From CAMLJR01 sp964500675 (lineage in GTDB: Bacteria > Pseudomonadota > Gammaproteobacteria > Pseudomonadales > CAMLJR01), in contig CAZCNY010000011.1 of assembly GCA_964500675.1 (NCBI GenBank), positions 42,416-106,415 of the forward strand: DNA of 64,000 bases, read 5' to 3'. Positions 17,907 through 25,084 of this stretch are shown one piece after another; positions within the stretch are counted from its first letter, which is position 1, and each line of letters starts with the position of its first letter. The notes below the pieces were generated by a model, which was given only the letters and a program-made list of their open reading frames with translations, was not told the DNA's origin and made no database searches. Made by a program: the position numbers and the translations under genes.

Positions 17907-18254
17907 GCGCACCGCGGCGGGATCGGGCATCACCATATCGAGTTTATTCTCCGCAGTCTGACTGACGCGCTCATAGGCGGCCAAGGTGCCCTGCTCCAAT
18001 AGCAAACGCTCCCAATCTTCATCGAGAGCCCATTCACGCCGCTGCTGTTGTTGCCATTCGTTGAACAATTCGCGACTGCGATGCGTGCTGTAAATCAGCG
18101 CGAGCGCGCTGATGACAACCGCCAACACCAGCACCACCGTTACAATAATTTGACCGGGGCGCAGAAACCGCTGCGTCGCCGCTGTTTTACGCATTGCTGC
18201 CACGTGTTGTTGACCAGCCATTTTCAGACCTGTCTTGATGAAAGCTGCTTGCAT
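17877..18254 (-). CDS. ftsL: Cell division protein FtsL
   Basis: A small bitopic divisome protein that forms the FtsQLB complex. From ATG 18254 (125 residues) there is a short cytoplasmic part, one membrane helix (IIVTVVLVLAVVISALALIY) and a periplasmic coiled coil with RSRELFNEWQQQQRREWAL and ENKLDMVMPDP, typical FtsL spacing. An ATG at 18221 is an alternative start. The C-terminus RVVKPEVVKP comes from a 15-bp duplication at the gene end. FtsL is weakly conserved, so the call rests on topology and position between rsmH and ftsI. Confidence 0.9.
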   Translation of the reverse strand: MQAAFIKTGLKMAGQQHVAAMRKTAATQRFLRPGQIIVTVVLVLAVVISALALIYSTHRSRELFNEWQQQQRREWALDEDWERLLLEQGTLAAYERVSQTAENKLDMVMPDPAAVRVVKPEVVKP

Positions 18255-18369
18255 AAAACCGCCGCTCGCGTGTCCGTTGCGGCTTGCGCCGCGCAATCGA
18301 AATACATCGGTACGATCTATTTCGAAACGGGGTTAATAGTTATTCGATCCCGTCTTTCACACCCTTCCT

Positions 18370-19305
18370 TCAGGCCACCTTCTCCGCCACTCGCAACACC
18401 GCTGAGCGCGCGCGTGGATTTGTTTCAATTTCCGCGGCGCTCGGTTGAACAGCTTTTCCGATCGCGCGCATACGCACATGTAATTCACTGGCCTGCACCG
18501 GAATGTAGGCGGGTAGTTCATCGCCGCGCGCCTGCTGCCGAATAAAGCGTTTGACGATGCGATCCTCCAGCGAATGGAAACTGATGATCGCGAGCCGCCC
18601 ACCAATCGCGAGCAGATCGAGCACGTCGCCCAACAACCGCTCCAAATCACTCAATTCGCTATTGATATAAATGCGAATCGCTTGAAACGCACGTGTCGCC
18701 GGATGCTTGCCTTTCTCCCACGCGGGATTCGCCGCCGCGACCACGCGCGCCAATTGCAACGTGCCCGTCAACGCTTGCTCGGCTCGCGCCGCCACAATCG
18801 CGCGCGCAATGCGCTTTGCAAAACGTTCTTCGCCGTATTCTTTCAGCACACGCGCAATTTCGCTTTCTTCCGCTCGCGCCAACCATTGCTGCGCCGATTC
18901 GCCCTGTGCGGGATTCATGCGCATATCGAGCGCGCCATCTTTCAAAAAACTAAAACCGCGCTCGGCTTGATCCAACTGCGGCGACGACACACCCAAATCC
19001 AACAACACGCCGCTGAGCGAATTCGTTATACCGGCACACGCGAGCAATTCACGCATATCGGCAAACGAGCCTTGCAGCATCGTGAAGCGCGCATCGCTCC
19101 CCGCGAGTCGCCGCCCCTCGGCAACCGCCTCGGGATCTTTATCGATCCCGATAACTCGCGCGTTCGCAGCGAGCCTGCTCAACAACAACCGACTGTGACC
19201 GCCGCGCCCGAACGTACCATCGACGTAGACACCCGCGACATCGCGCAACACGCCGACAACGGCTTCTTCGAGCAAAACCGTCTGGTGCGACACCGTCGGC
19301 ACCAC
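18370..19305 (-). CDS. rsmH: 16S rRNA m4C1402 methyltransferase RsmH (MraW)
   Basis: RsmH N4-methylates C1402 of 16S rRNA using S-adenosylmethionine. The 311-residue protein opens with HQTVLLEEAV, followed by YVDGTFGRGGHSRLLL (SAM loop), VLLDLGVSSPQLDQAERGFSF, DMRMNP and the C-terminal IISFHSLEDRIVKRFI, all diagnostic. Its start abuts the mraZ stop. The neighbouring dcw order confirms identity. Confidence 0.97.
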   Translation of the reverse strand: MVPTVSHQTVLLEEAVVGVLRDVAGVYVDGTFGRGGHSRLLLSRLAANARVIGIDKDPEAVAEGRRLAGSDARFTMLQGSFADMRELLACAGITNSLSGVLLDLGVSSPQLDQAERGFSFLKDGALDMRMNPAQGESAQQWLARAEESEIARVLKEYGEERFAKRIARAIVAARAEQALTGTLQLARVVAAANPAWEKGKHPATRAFQAIRIYINSELSDLERLLGDVLDLLAIGGRLAIISFHSLEDRIVKRFIRQQARGDELPAYIPVQASELHVRMRAIGKAVQPSAAEIETNPRARSAVLRVAEKVA

Positions 19306-19752
19306 TTAAATATTTAGTTCGAGTGCCGCCGCCGGCAACTCGTTGATATCAACCTGTTCGTTGTGCATCGCCTGCCAATCGCTCTCATTCCAGATCTCGA
19401 AGCGATGACCAACGCCCGCGACGATCAAATCCTTACCGAGCTTGCGCTGGTCGCGCAGCGTTGGTGGCACCAAAATGCGTCCGTTGGCGTCCATTTCCTG
19501 TATCGAGGCATTGCCGATCACCAACCGCTGCAATTTGCGCACAGCATCACTTTTAACATTCGGCAACGCTTGAATTTGCGGAGCGAGAATTTGCCATTGC
19601 GGCTCGGTATACAACAGCAGGCAGCGGTCTTGGTGATGCATCGTAACCACAAGACGATTGAGGCTCTCCGCTCGCAACAACTCGCGGAAATACGCAGGTA
19701 TCGGCAGACGCCCTTTGGCATCCATTGTGACGGCATAGCTGCCCGAGTACAC
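19306..19752 (-). CDS. mraZ: MraZ, SpoVT/AbrB-like regulator of the dcw cluster
   Basis: MraZ is a ring-forming DNA-binding protein that represses its own operon. The 148-residue protein has two SpoVT-AbrB repeats: an N-terminal one with VTMDAKGRLPIPAYFRELL and a second with QEMDANGRILVPPTLRDQ. The start is GTG 19752, preceded by GGGGAAG as ribosome-binding site. The leader carries three GTGGG boxes spaced by multiples of 10 bases, consistent with autoregulation. It is the first gene of the minus-strand cluster. Confidence 0.95.
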   Translation of the reverse strand: MYSGSYAVTMDAKGRLPIPAYFRELLRAESLNRLVVTMHHQDRCLLLYTEPQWQILAPQIQALPNVKSDAVRKLQRLVIGNASIQEMDANGRILVPPTLRDQRKLGKDLIVAGVGHRFEIWNESDWQAMHNEQVDINELPAAALELNI

Positions 19753-19756
19753 TCTT

Positions 19757-19812
19757 CCCCACTCGCAGACCAGTTAATCCGCAATTACCCACAAAATGAC
19801 ACTTTTGCCCAC
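19757..19812 (-). promoter_or_regulatory. Candidate MraZ operator array (10-bp periodic GTGGG boxes)
   Basis: On the minus strand GTGGGC (19807-19812), GTGGGT (19787-19792) and GTGGGG (19757-19762) are spaced by 20 and 30 bases, so all lie on one 10-base register; a degenerate GTGTCA occupies an intervening slot at 19797-19802. Known MraZ sites are TGGGN direct repeats with 10-bp period. The last box overlaps the mraZ ribosome-binding site. Confidence 0.7.
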
Positions 19813-19823
19813 CACTTTCATGC

Positions 19824-19853
19824 ACTATAGGGAGGCAGCCAAAACCTTGTCAA
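19824..19853 (-). promoter_or_regulatory. Strong sigma70 promoter of the dcw cluster (Pmra)
   Basis: TTGACA (19848-19853) and TATAGT (19824-19829) are separated by 18 bases on the minus strand. Transcription would start near 19817, giving a leader of about 65 bases that contains the MraZ-like boxes. Confidence 0.78.
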
Positions 19854-20053
19854 GCGAGTTAAGTCGTGATTGTGTAAAGATTTTTTCGACAGGATCACAG
19901 ATCCCGTCAGGTTATTTCTCGCAGAGCAAAAATACGCTTTATCATCCCGAGCGCAAACAAAAGTCTGCACTCAATAGTTAAAGTAAAACATTAGAAGCCG
20001 TCGCAGCGATCGCTCAGCACTACAAGATCAGCTCAATTTATAAACAGACACCC
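19854..20053. other. Intergenic spacer between Pmra and the 3' end of ectR
   Basis: About 200 bases with no credible gene. The only structure noticed is a 10-base palindrome AGCGATCGCT near 20007; no clear terminator for ectR is visible. This marks the mraZ-side boundary of the ectoine island. Confidence 0.5.
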
Positions 20054-20524
20054 CTAGCGATCCAGCGCACCGATATCAAGAACGGGCGATGCATCGAGGT
20101 GCTGTGCATCCATCATCTGCGCCACGCGCTGCAGCGAAGACAAAATCATCGCTTGCTCCCAGCTTTGGAGATCCTGAAACTGCTTGATGAAATGCCGCTG
20201 CAGTAGAATTGGAGCGTTGATCAGCAACCCCTCGCCCTTCGCAGTAAGCGCCGCAAAGACTTTGCGCTTATCGCTTTCGCCGCGAATTCGGACGACGAGC
20301 TCGCGACTCTCCAAGCGATCCATAACCGTGGTCACCGTCGCCTGACTCAGCGTCATCTCGCGCGCAAGCGCCCCGATCGACATCTGACCGCGTTGCCGCA
20401 AAATTTGCAGCAGTAACAGCTGCGGAGCTGTCAGCCCCACCGTCTTTTCGAGATGCCGGGAGTGGATATCGGTCGCGCGAATTATACGCCGTAACGCAGT
20501 CAGCACCTCTTCGGCGGCATTCAT
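20054..20524 (-). CDS. ectR: MarR-family regulator of ectoine genes (EctR-like)
   Basis: A 156-residue winged-helix protein. The region SIGALAREMTLSQATVTTVMDRLESRELV is the helix-turn-helix followed by a wing with RGESDKRKVFAALTAKG, standard MarR signatures. ATG 20524 is chosen because GGGAG lies 5 bases upstream; the frame extends 14 codons further to a TTG without a ribosome-binding site. It is divergent from ectA, the usual arrangement for EctR, which represses ect genes at low salinity. A candidate operator lies in the intergenic region at 20647-20664. Function is inferred from family and position. Confidence 0.87.
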   Translation of the reverse strand: MNAAEEVLTALRRIIRATDIHSRHLEKTVGLTAPQLLLLQILRQRGQMSIGALAREMTLSQATVTTVMDRLESRELVVRIRGESDKRKVFAALTAKGEGLLINAPILLQRHFIKQFQDLQSWEQAMILSSLQRVAQMMDAQHLDASPVLDIGALDR

Positions 20525-20646
20525 AACAACTCCCAATTGCCCTATTTCGCATGTAAGCATTTTCAAATATTTACCTGGTGGAACGCCAGCAATGCAACAA
20601 AAGCCGATACCAACTCGCGGACGAAGCGTTAGAAATACTAAAATTT

Positions 20647-20664
20647 ACTTTAGATAACTAAATA
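20647..20664. promoter_or_regulatory. Candidate EctR operator
   Basis: ACTTTAGA-TA-ACTAAATA is an imperfect palindrome of two 8-base half-sites separated by 2 bases; the minus-strand half-site TATTTAGT matches the EctR1 half-site I recall from Methylomicrobium alcaliphilum. A related half-site, ACTAAAAT, starts about 10 bases upstream. Confidence 0.6.
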
Positions 20665-20727
20665 TTAATAAAAAATAAATAATTTAATTTAATCAAAAAG
20701 TTAATAGATTAATAATAAAGTTTTTCG

Positions 20728-20755
20728 TTGACATACTTAAAATTTTAGTTATTGT
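20728..20755 (+). promoter_or_regulatory. Candidate ectA promoter
   Basis: TTGACA (20728-20733) with a 16-base spacer precedes TATTGT (20750-20755). The predicted start of transcription would be only a few bases before the ectA ATG, implying a nearly leaderless mRNA; no ribosome-binding site is visible before that ATG. Confidence 0.42.
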
Positions 20756-20765
20756 TGTAAACATT

Positions 20766-21329
20766 ATGATCAAATTAAATCAAGTCAAACCCGACCACCC
20801 AAATGCCGAAAAGACGCGCATACACTTAAGAGTACCGAATGCAAACGACGGCAAAGCGTTGCACCGCATGGTTGCCGAGTGCCCTCCGCTCGACACCAAT
20901 TCGGTCTATTGCAACCTGCTGCAATGCACACATTTCGGCGCAACTTCTGTTGCAGCGGAGCGAGACAGTGAGTTGGTGGGTTTCATTTCGGGTTACATCG
21001 TGCCGAACAACCCGCATGCTGTATTTGTCTGGCAGGTCGCTGTGGCCCCATCAGCACGCAAATGCGGTTTGGCGACACGCATGTTGCACGAGCTACTTGC
21101 GCGCCCCGCGTGCCGCGACGTCGAACTTCTCCACACCACGGTAACCCCTGACAACAAACCCTCCCGAGCACTGTTTACGGCGCTCGCCAGCGCGCTGGGC
21201 GCCCCCCTGCAAGAACGCGTCTGGTTCGAGCGCGAGCAGCATTTCAACGGCGCTCACGGCGACGAAATTTTGCTGCAAATTGGTCCGATCAAACGCTCCC
21301 GACCCGCAAGCGTCGGCGCCATTCAATAA
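20766..21329 (+). CDS. ectA: L-2,4-diaminobutyrate N-gamma-acetyltransferase
   Basis: EctA acetylates diaminobutyrate with acetyl-CoA, the second ectoine step. The 187-residue GNAT protein has IHLRVPNANDGKALHRMVAE, CPPLDTNSVYCNLLQCTHFG (substrate pocket) and the acetyl-CoA loop VAVAPSARKCGLATRML. It is the first gene of the ect operon, 48 bases before ectB. No Shine-Dalgarno is seen before ATG 20766, and the conserved domain begins around residue 19, so the exact start is slightly uncertain. Confidence 0.95.
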   Translation: MIKLNQVKPDHPNAEKTRIHLRVPNANDGKALHRMVAECPPLDTNSVYCNLLQCTHFGATSVAAERDSELVGFISGYIVPNNPHAVFVWQVAVAPSARKCGLATRMLHELLARPACRDVELLHTTVTPDNKPSRALFTALASALGAPLQERVWFEREQHFNGAHGDEILLQIGPIKRSRPASVGAIQ

Positions 21330-21377
21330 CCCAACCGCGCAATCACACATCGGCTCCAGCTCCAGGAGGAAATTGCC

Positions 21378-22673
21378 ATGAAATATTCAACTCCATCCAT
21401 TTTCACCAAAATGGAATCCGAGGTGCGCAGTTATGCGCGCTCATTTCCCGTGGTGTTTAAGCGCGCACAGGGCTGCCATCTCTTCGATCAACAGGGCCGG
21501 CGCTACCTCGATTTTCTAGCCGGCGCAGGCACACTCAGTTACGGTCACAATAATCCGCTGCTAAAGCGGGCACTGATCGATTACATCGAACAGGATGGCA
21601 TCACCCACGGTCTCGATATGCAGACGCAGGCCAAAGCCGAATTTCTCGGCGCACTCGATGAATTGATATTGAAACCGCGCGCACTCGAATACGTGGTGCA
21701 GTTCACCGGCCCGACGGGAACCAATGCGGTCGAAGCCGCGATGAAGCTGGCTCGCAAAGTGACGGGGCGACACAACATCGTCGCATTTACCAATGGCTTT
21801 CACGGCGTCACCGCGGGTGCGGTAGCGGCGACCGGCAACACGCATCATCGTGCGGCTGCAGGCATACCGCTGAGCGGCATTACGCGCATGCCATACGACG
21901 GTTATTTAGGGAACGATTTCGATACCACGATACTGCTCGACAAAATGCTCAGCGATGCTTCGAGCGGGATCGATTTACCCGCTGCCGTATTACTCGAAAC
22001 CGTACAAGGTGAAGGCGGCTTGAATGTCGCCAGCGACAATTGGCTGCGCGCACTCGAAAAAGTGTGCAGAAAATACGGCGCTCTGTTGATCGTCGACGAC
22101 ATCCAAGCCGGCTGCGGCCGCACCGGAAGTTTTTTCAGTTTCGAACGTGCCGGTATAAAACCCGACATCGTCACATTGTCGAAAGCATTGAGCGGCTACG
22201 GACTGCCATTTGCCGTCGCGCTAATTCGCAAGAAATACGATCAGTGGAAACCCGGCCAGCACAACGGCACTTTCCGCGGCAACAACCACGCTTTCGTTAC
22301 AGCAACCGCCGTGTTTCGCGAATATTGGCGCGACGATAATTTCAGCCGCGACGTTCAGAAAAAATCGCTGCTACTCGAACAACAACTGGAAGCGATCGCC
22401 GCCAGCCACCCCGACCTTATCGCCAAGCGCAAAGGCCGCGGCATGATGCAGGGCATCGCCTGTCACGATGGCGCCAGCGCCGAACTCATCACACGCCGCG
22501 CATTTTCCAAAGGCCTCATCATCGAAACGAGTGGCGCCGATTCGGAAGTCGCGAAATGCCTCTGCCCGCTGACTATTTCCGAAGCCGATCTGCGCAGCGG
22601 CCTCGCCATACTCGCCGAGAGCGTGAGCGAAATCAGCGCGAACTCGCGCATCCAGCTCGAACGCGTTCGTTAA
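21378..22673 (+). CDS. ectB: L-2,4-diaminobutyrate transaminase
   Basis: EctB converts aspartate semialdehyde and glutamate to diaminobutyrate, the first ectoine step. The 431-residue class III aminotransferase has QFTGPTGTNAVEAAMKLAR, NGFHGVTAGAVAATG, LLIVDDIQAGCGRTG and the pyridoxal-phosphate lysine at about K269 in TLSKALSGYGLPF. A strong AGGAGG ribosome-binding site lies 9 bases before ATG 21378. No aspartokinase (ask_ect) gene is present in the operon, so aspartate semialdehyde comes from central metabolism. Confidence 0.97.
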   Translation: MKYSTPSIFTKMESEVRSYARSFPVVFKRAQGCHLFDQQGRRYLDFLAGAGTLSYGHNNPLLKRALIDYIEQDGITHGLDMQTQAKAEFLGALDELILKPRALEYVVQFTGPTGTNAVEAAMKLARKVTGRHNIVAFTNGFHGVTAGAVAATGNTHHRAAAGIPLSGITRMPYDGYLGNDFDTTILLDKMLSDASSGIDLPAAVLLETVQGEGGLNVASDNWLRALEKVCRKYGALLIVDDIQAGCGRTGSFFSFERAGIKPDIVTLSKALSGYGLPFAVALIRKKYDQWKPGQHNGTFRGNNHAFVTATAVFREYWRDDNFSRDVQKKSLLLEQQLEAIAASHPDLIAKRKGRGMMQGIACHDGASAELITRRAFSKGLIIETSGADSEVAKCLCPLTISEADLRSGLAILAESVSEISANSRIQLERVR

Positions 22674-22687
22674 ATTCGAGGTTCGGT

Positions 22688-22948
22688 ATGACTCAAGCAA
22701 ACGTACTCATCCTGCAATCGGGCGAGCACTCCGATATTGTCGTCGGCGCCGCAATGGCCGACGAGCTGCACTGTTTATCGGGCAGTGCTCGTATCGTCAA
22801 TCATCAAATGGGGATCGGCTGGTTTATGCGCGCCGGCGAGGGTTGCATCTTGCGCGCGGCCACGCGTTACCACGTGATCGCGCAAACCAAATTGCGCATG
22901 AGCGTCGAGTGCAAAAAAATCCCCTTCAAACTCACCCAGATTAATTAA
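22688..22948 (+). CDS. Unrecognised small protein between ectB and ectC
   Basis: An 86-residue open frame lying 14 bases after ectB and 19 bases before ectC, with GAGG upstream of ATG 22688. I do not recognise it. It begins MTQANVLILQSGEHSDIVV and ends KIPFKLTQIN; there is no membrane segment or signal peptide, and spaced glycines and aromatic residues (GIGWFMRAGEGCILRAATRY) suggest a small beta-rich, possibly cupin-like fold. Its two cysteines, C34 and the one in GEGC, are not in a metal-binding motif. Tight spacing within a canonical operon argues that it is translated. A role linked to ectoine synthase or its regulation is only inference. Confidence 0.72.
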   Translation: MTQANVLILQSGEHSDIVVGAAMADELHCLSGSARIVNHQMGIGWFMRAGEGCILRAATRYHVIAQTKLRMSVECKKIPFKLTQIN

Positions 22949-22967
22949 TTGAAGCCGAGATAACGCA

Positions 22968-23366
22968 ATGATCGTCAGAACATTCCAAGAGGCCAGCGAA
23001 AGCGCGCGCCAAATCAACGCAAAAACGTGGAACAGTGTGCGCCTCCTGTTAAAAAGTGATGCTGTTGGTTTTTCATTTCACATCACCACGATTTACGCAA
23101 ACACCACGACCACGATGCATTACCAAAATCATTTTGAAGCGGTTTATTGCATCGCCGGCAGCGGTGAAATCGAAGTACTCGACAGCGGCCAAGTATTTCC
23201 GATTGAGCCCGGTACGCTGTACGTGCTCGACAAACACGATAAGCATCAGCTGCGCGCGCGCACCGAGCTGCAATTGGTCTGCGTTTTCAACCCACCGCTC
23301 AACGGCACCGAAACACACGACGCCTCTGGCGCGTACCCGCTAGAAGCCGCAACCATCGCCGATTGA
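22968..23366 (+). CDS. ectC: L-ectoine synthase
   Basis: EctC cyclises N-gamma-acetyl-diaminobutyrate to ectoine in the cytoplasm. The 132-residue cupin matches the family in length. Seen are the opening MIVRTFQE, TTMHYQNHFEAVYCIAGSGE (metal-binding Glu and Tyr region), PIEPGTLYVLDKHDKHQLRA with the second histidine set, and CVFNPPLNGTETHDASGAYP. It is separated from ectB by the unknown 86-residue ORF, an unusual insertion into the otherwise invariant ectABC order. Its stop overlaps the open frame of ectD. Confidence 0.96.
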   Translation: MIVRTFQEASESARQINAKTWNSVRLLLKSDAVGFSFHITTIYANTTTTMHYQNHFEAVYCIAGSGEIEVLDSGQVFPIEPGTLYVLDKHDKHQLRARTELQLVCVFNPPLNGTETHDASGAYPLEAATIAD

Positions 23367-23395
23367 AGAAGATCATCACGCGCCGCGAGGTTTTC

Positions 23396-24325
23396 GTGAA
23401 CACAGCGAACGAAGATTTTTATCCATCCCGTGTCAACGCCGCAGAAAAAATCGTGGCACGACGCGATCCCGTGATACACAGCGACAAGCGTGCGCATTTG
23501 CCGCTCGACGAAGTGCGCGCACTGCGTTTTGCGCGCGACGGTTTTCTTGTACTCGATAATTTATTTAGCACGGATGAGGTCGAATGGTTTCAGCAGGAAG
23601 CCGGGCGCCTACAAAATGATTCGACGCTGAATGCGCGCGAAGAAATTATCGTTGAGCCGAGCAGCCAAAAAATTCGCTCGATTTTCGATGTGCGCCGCTT
23701 CAGCCCGATATTTGCAAAACTAATGTGCGACGCGCGACTAGTGGAATGGGCACAGTACCTGCTTGACGACGAAGTCTATTTGCATCAATCGCGATTGAAT
23801 TACAAACCGGGCTTCGAAGGCAAAGAGTTTTATTGGCATTCGGATTTCGAAACCTGGCACGTCGAGGACGGCATGCCGCGCATGCGCGCCGTCAGTATGT
23901 CGATCGCGCTGACGCCGAATTACGCGAGCAATGGCCCCGTCATGTTGATTCCCGGTTCGCATCAACACTACGTTTCCTGCGCGGGCCTCACACCTGACGA
24001 TCACTACAAGCAATCGCTGCGCGCGCAAGAGTATGGCGTACCCTCACACGCCGCGCTGATACAACTCGCTGAAGGCAACGCTATTCAAGCGGTGACTGGC
24101 GGCGCCGGTACTGTCTTGATTTTCGATTGCAATGCCATGCACGGCTCAGCGAGCAACATCACGCCGTATCCGCGCAATAATTTGTTTTTTGTTTACAACG
24201 CCGTGAGCAATCGCCTGACGCAACCTTATTCGTCGCAAAAGCCACGCCCCGAATTTATCGCACATCGGCACGCTGTAGAGTCTCTGCAACCAGCAACATA
24301 TCAACTCAGCGATTACCGAGGATGA
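23396..24325 (+). CDS. ectD: Ectoine 5-hydroxylase (Fe(II)/2-oxoglutarate dioxygenase)
   Basis: EctD hydroxylates ectoine to 5-hydroxyectoine. Starting at GTG 23396 gives 309 residues with the family N-terminus NEDFYPSRVN...RRDPVIH; a TTG 11 codons upstream, overlapping the ectC stop, is possible. The EctD signature is intact: FYWHSDFETWHVEDGMPRMR, which carries the iron-binding His and Asp, and the distal His in NAMHGSASNITPYPRNN. Its stop overlaps the next ATG (ATGA), so the following gene is translationally coupled. Confidence 0.96.
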   Translation: MNTANEDFYPSRVNAAEKIVARRDPVIHSDKRAHLPLDEVRALRFARDGFLVLDNLFSTDEVEWFQQEAGRLQNDSTLNAREEIIVEPSSQKIRSIFDVRRFSPIFAKLMCDARLVEWAQYLLDDEVYLHQSRLNYKPGFEGKEFYWHSDFETWHVEDGMPRMRAVSMSIALTPNYASNGPVMLIPGSHQHYVSCAGLTPDDHYKQSLRAQEYGVPSHAALIQLAEGNAIQAVTGGAGTVLIFDCNAMHGSASNITPYPRNNLFFVYNAVSNRLTQPYSSQKPRPEFIAHRHAVESLQPATYQLSDYRG

Positions 24326-24990
24326 ACGTCGCGCTCACAACGGCGAGCTTTCTCGGCTCGATGCTGATTTTTTTGGCAATCGGCATCGCCGCATTTGGTG
24401 GTACCGCGCAAACACTCGCCAAGCTCAACGCGGTCAATGGCTACATGGATTGGTTTCCGCACGATTTACCCGCACCGGGAGCACTCGGCGCCGTACTGTT
24501 CGCTGCGAGCTGGCTCTTCGCAGGTTTCAGTGTCGTCGGTCAGCCGCATATCATGGTGCGTTTCATGGCGCTCGATCAACCGCGCCACATCGTCAGCGCA
24601 CGCTGGTGGTATTACGTGTGGTTCGTACTTTTCTACGGCATGGCGACCGGCGTCGGTCTACTCTCGCGCATTTTTCTCGCGCACTCGGGTTCTTTCGATG
24701 TCGAACTCGCGCTCGACGGACCGCACAACGTGTTCGATTTGGTGGTTTTTGCGTGGTCCGGTCTCGCTTCCGCATTTGCACCATTGTTAATCGTGTATGC
24801 TCTCGGCGGGCGACCGACGCAAATCGTCGCATTGACCATGCTCGGCGTTGGTTTGGCAGTCGCGATAATTTGGCGCCTGCAAGGTTTGCAGCAGCAGATA
24901 TACGAGGGCGCGCCAGGCATACTGGCGGGGCTTGCCACCTATATCGTAAGCCGCGCAACCGCACCGGGTACACAAACGGTATCGCGTTAA
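24322..24990 (+). CDS. Shortened SSS-family (PutP-like) transporter, probable remnant
   Basis: A 222-residue membrane protein resembling part of a sodium:solute symporter. GFSVVGQPHIMVRFMAL corresponds to the middle of PutP-like transporters, and FAWSGLASAFAPLLIVYALGG to the late core helices. Relative to a full protein of about 500 residues, the N-terminal four to five helices are absent. The segment between FDVELAL and FDLVVFAWSG is also missing: this normally holds about three helices, including the sodium-site motif MSTxxS. No downstream frame restores the lost parts. The ATG overlaps the ectD stop. Transport is therefore unlikely, yet the frame is free of stops and still coupled to ectD. 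It is either a decaying pseudogene or a repurposed fragment. Confidence 0.75.
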   Translation: MNVALTTASFLGSMLIFLAIGIAAFGGTAQTLAKLNAVNGYMDWFPHDLPAPGALGAVLFAASWLFAGFSVVGQPHIMVRFMALDQPRHIVSARWWYYVWFVLFYGMATGVGLLSRIFLAHSGSFDVELALDGPHNVFDLVVFAWSGLASAFAPLLIVYALGGRPTQIVALTMLGVGLAVAIIWRLQGLQQQIYEGAPGILAGLATYIVSRATAPGTQTVSR

Positions 24991-25022
24991 CTCTGAGTTA
25001 TTTGCTTTGTTTTTATCGATTG

Positions 25023-25084
25023 CTTTAAGAATCGACCGCCTTATGAATCGACTACCTTAAAAATCGATTACCTTAAGAAATACC
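25023..25084. repeat. 16-bp degenerate tandem repeat before mscS
   Basis: CTTTAAGAATCGACCGC (25023-25039), CTTATGAATCGACTAC (25040-25055), CTTAAAAATCGATTAC (25056-25071) and a partial CTTAAGAAATACC (25072-25084) run head to tail directly up to the mscS start codon. The last partial unit occupies the position of a ribosome-binding site. Confidence 0.85.

Larger units (their letters stand above)
20577..20765. other. AT-rich divergent control region ectR/ectA
   Basis: This stretch is strikingly AT-rich, above all about 20636-20720, against a GC-rich background. It contains the operator-like palindrome, a TTGACA hexamer and long A/T tracts likely to bend DNA or bind nucleoid proteins. No open frame is credible here. 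Confidence 0.75.

Noticed and set aside
22371..22700. Minus-strand frame opposite the ectB end
   Set aside because: It is antisense to ectB, with no motif and no promoter.
24450..25028. Arg-rich frame overlapping the shortened transporter
   Set aside because: It is an alternative frame of the transporter gene. The overlapping frame has transporter motifs and is coupled to ectD, and this one has neither.
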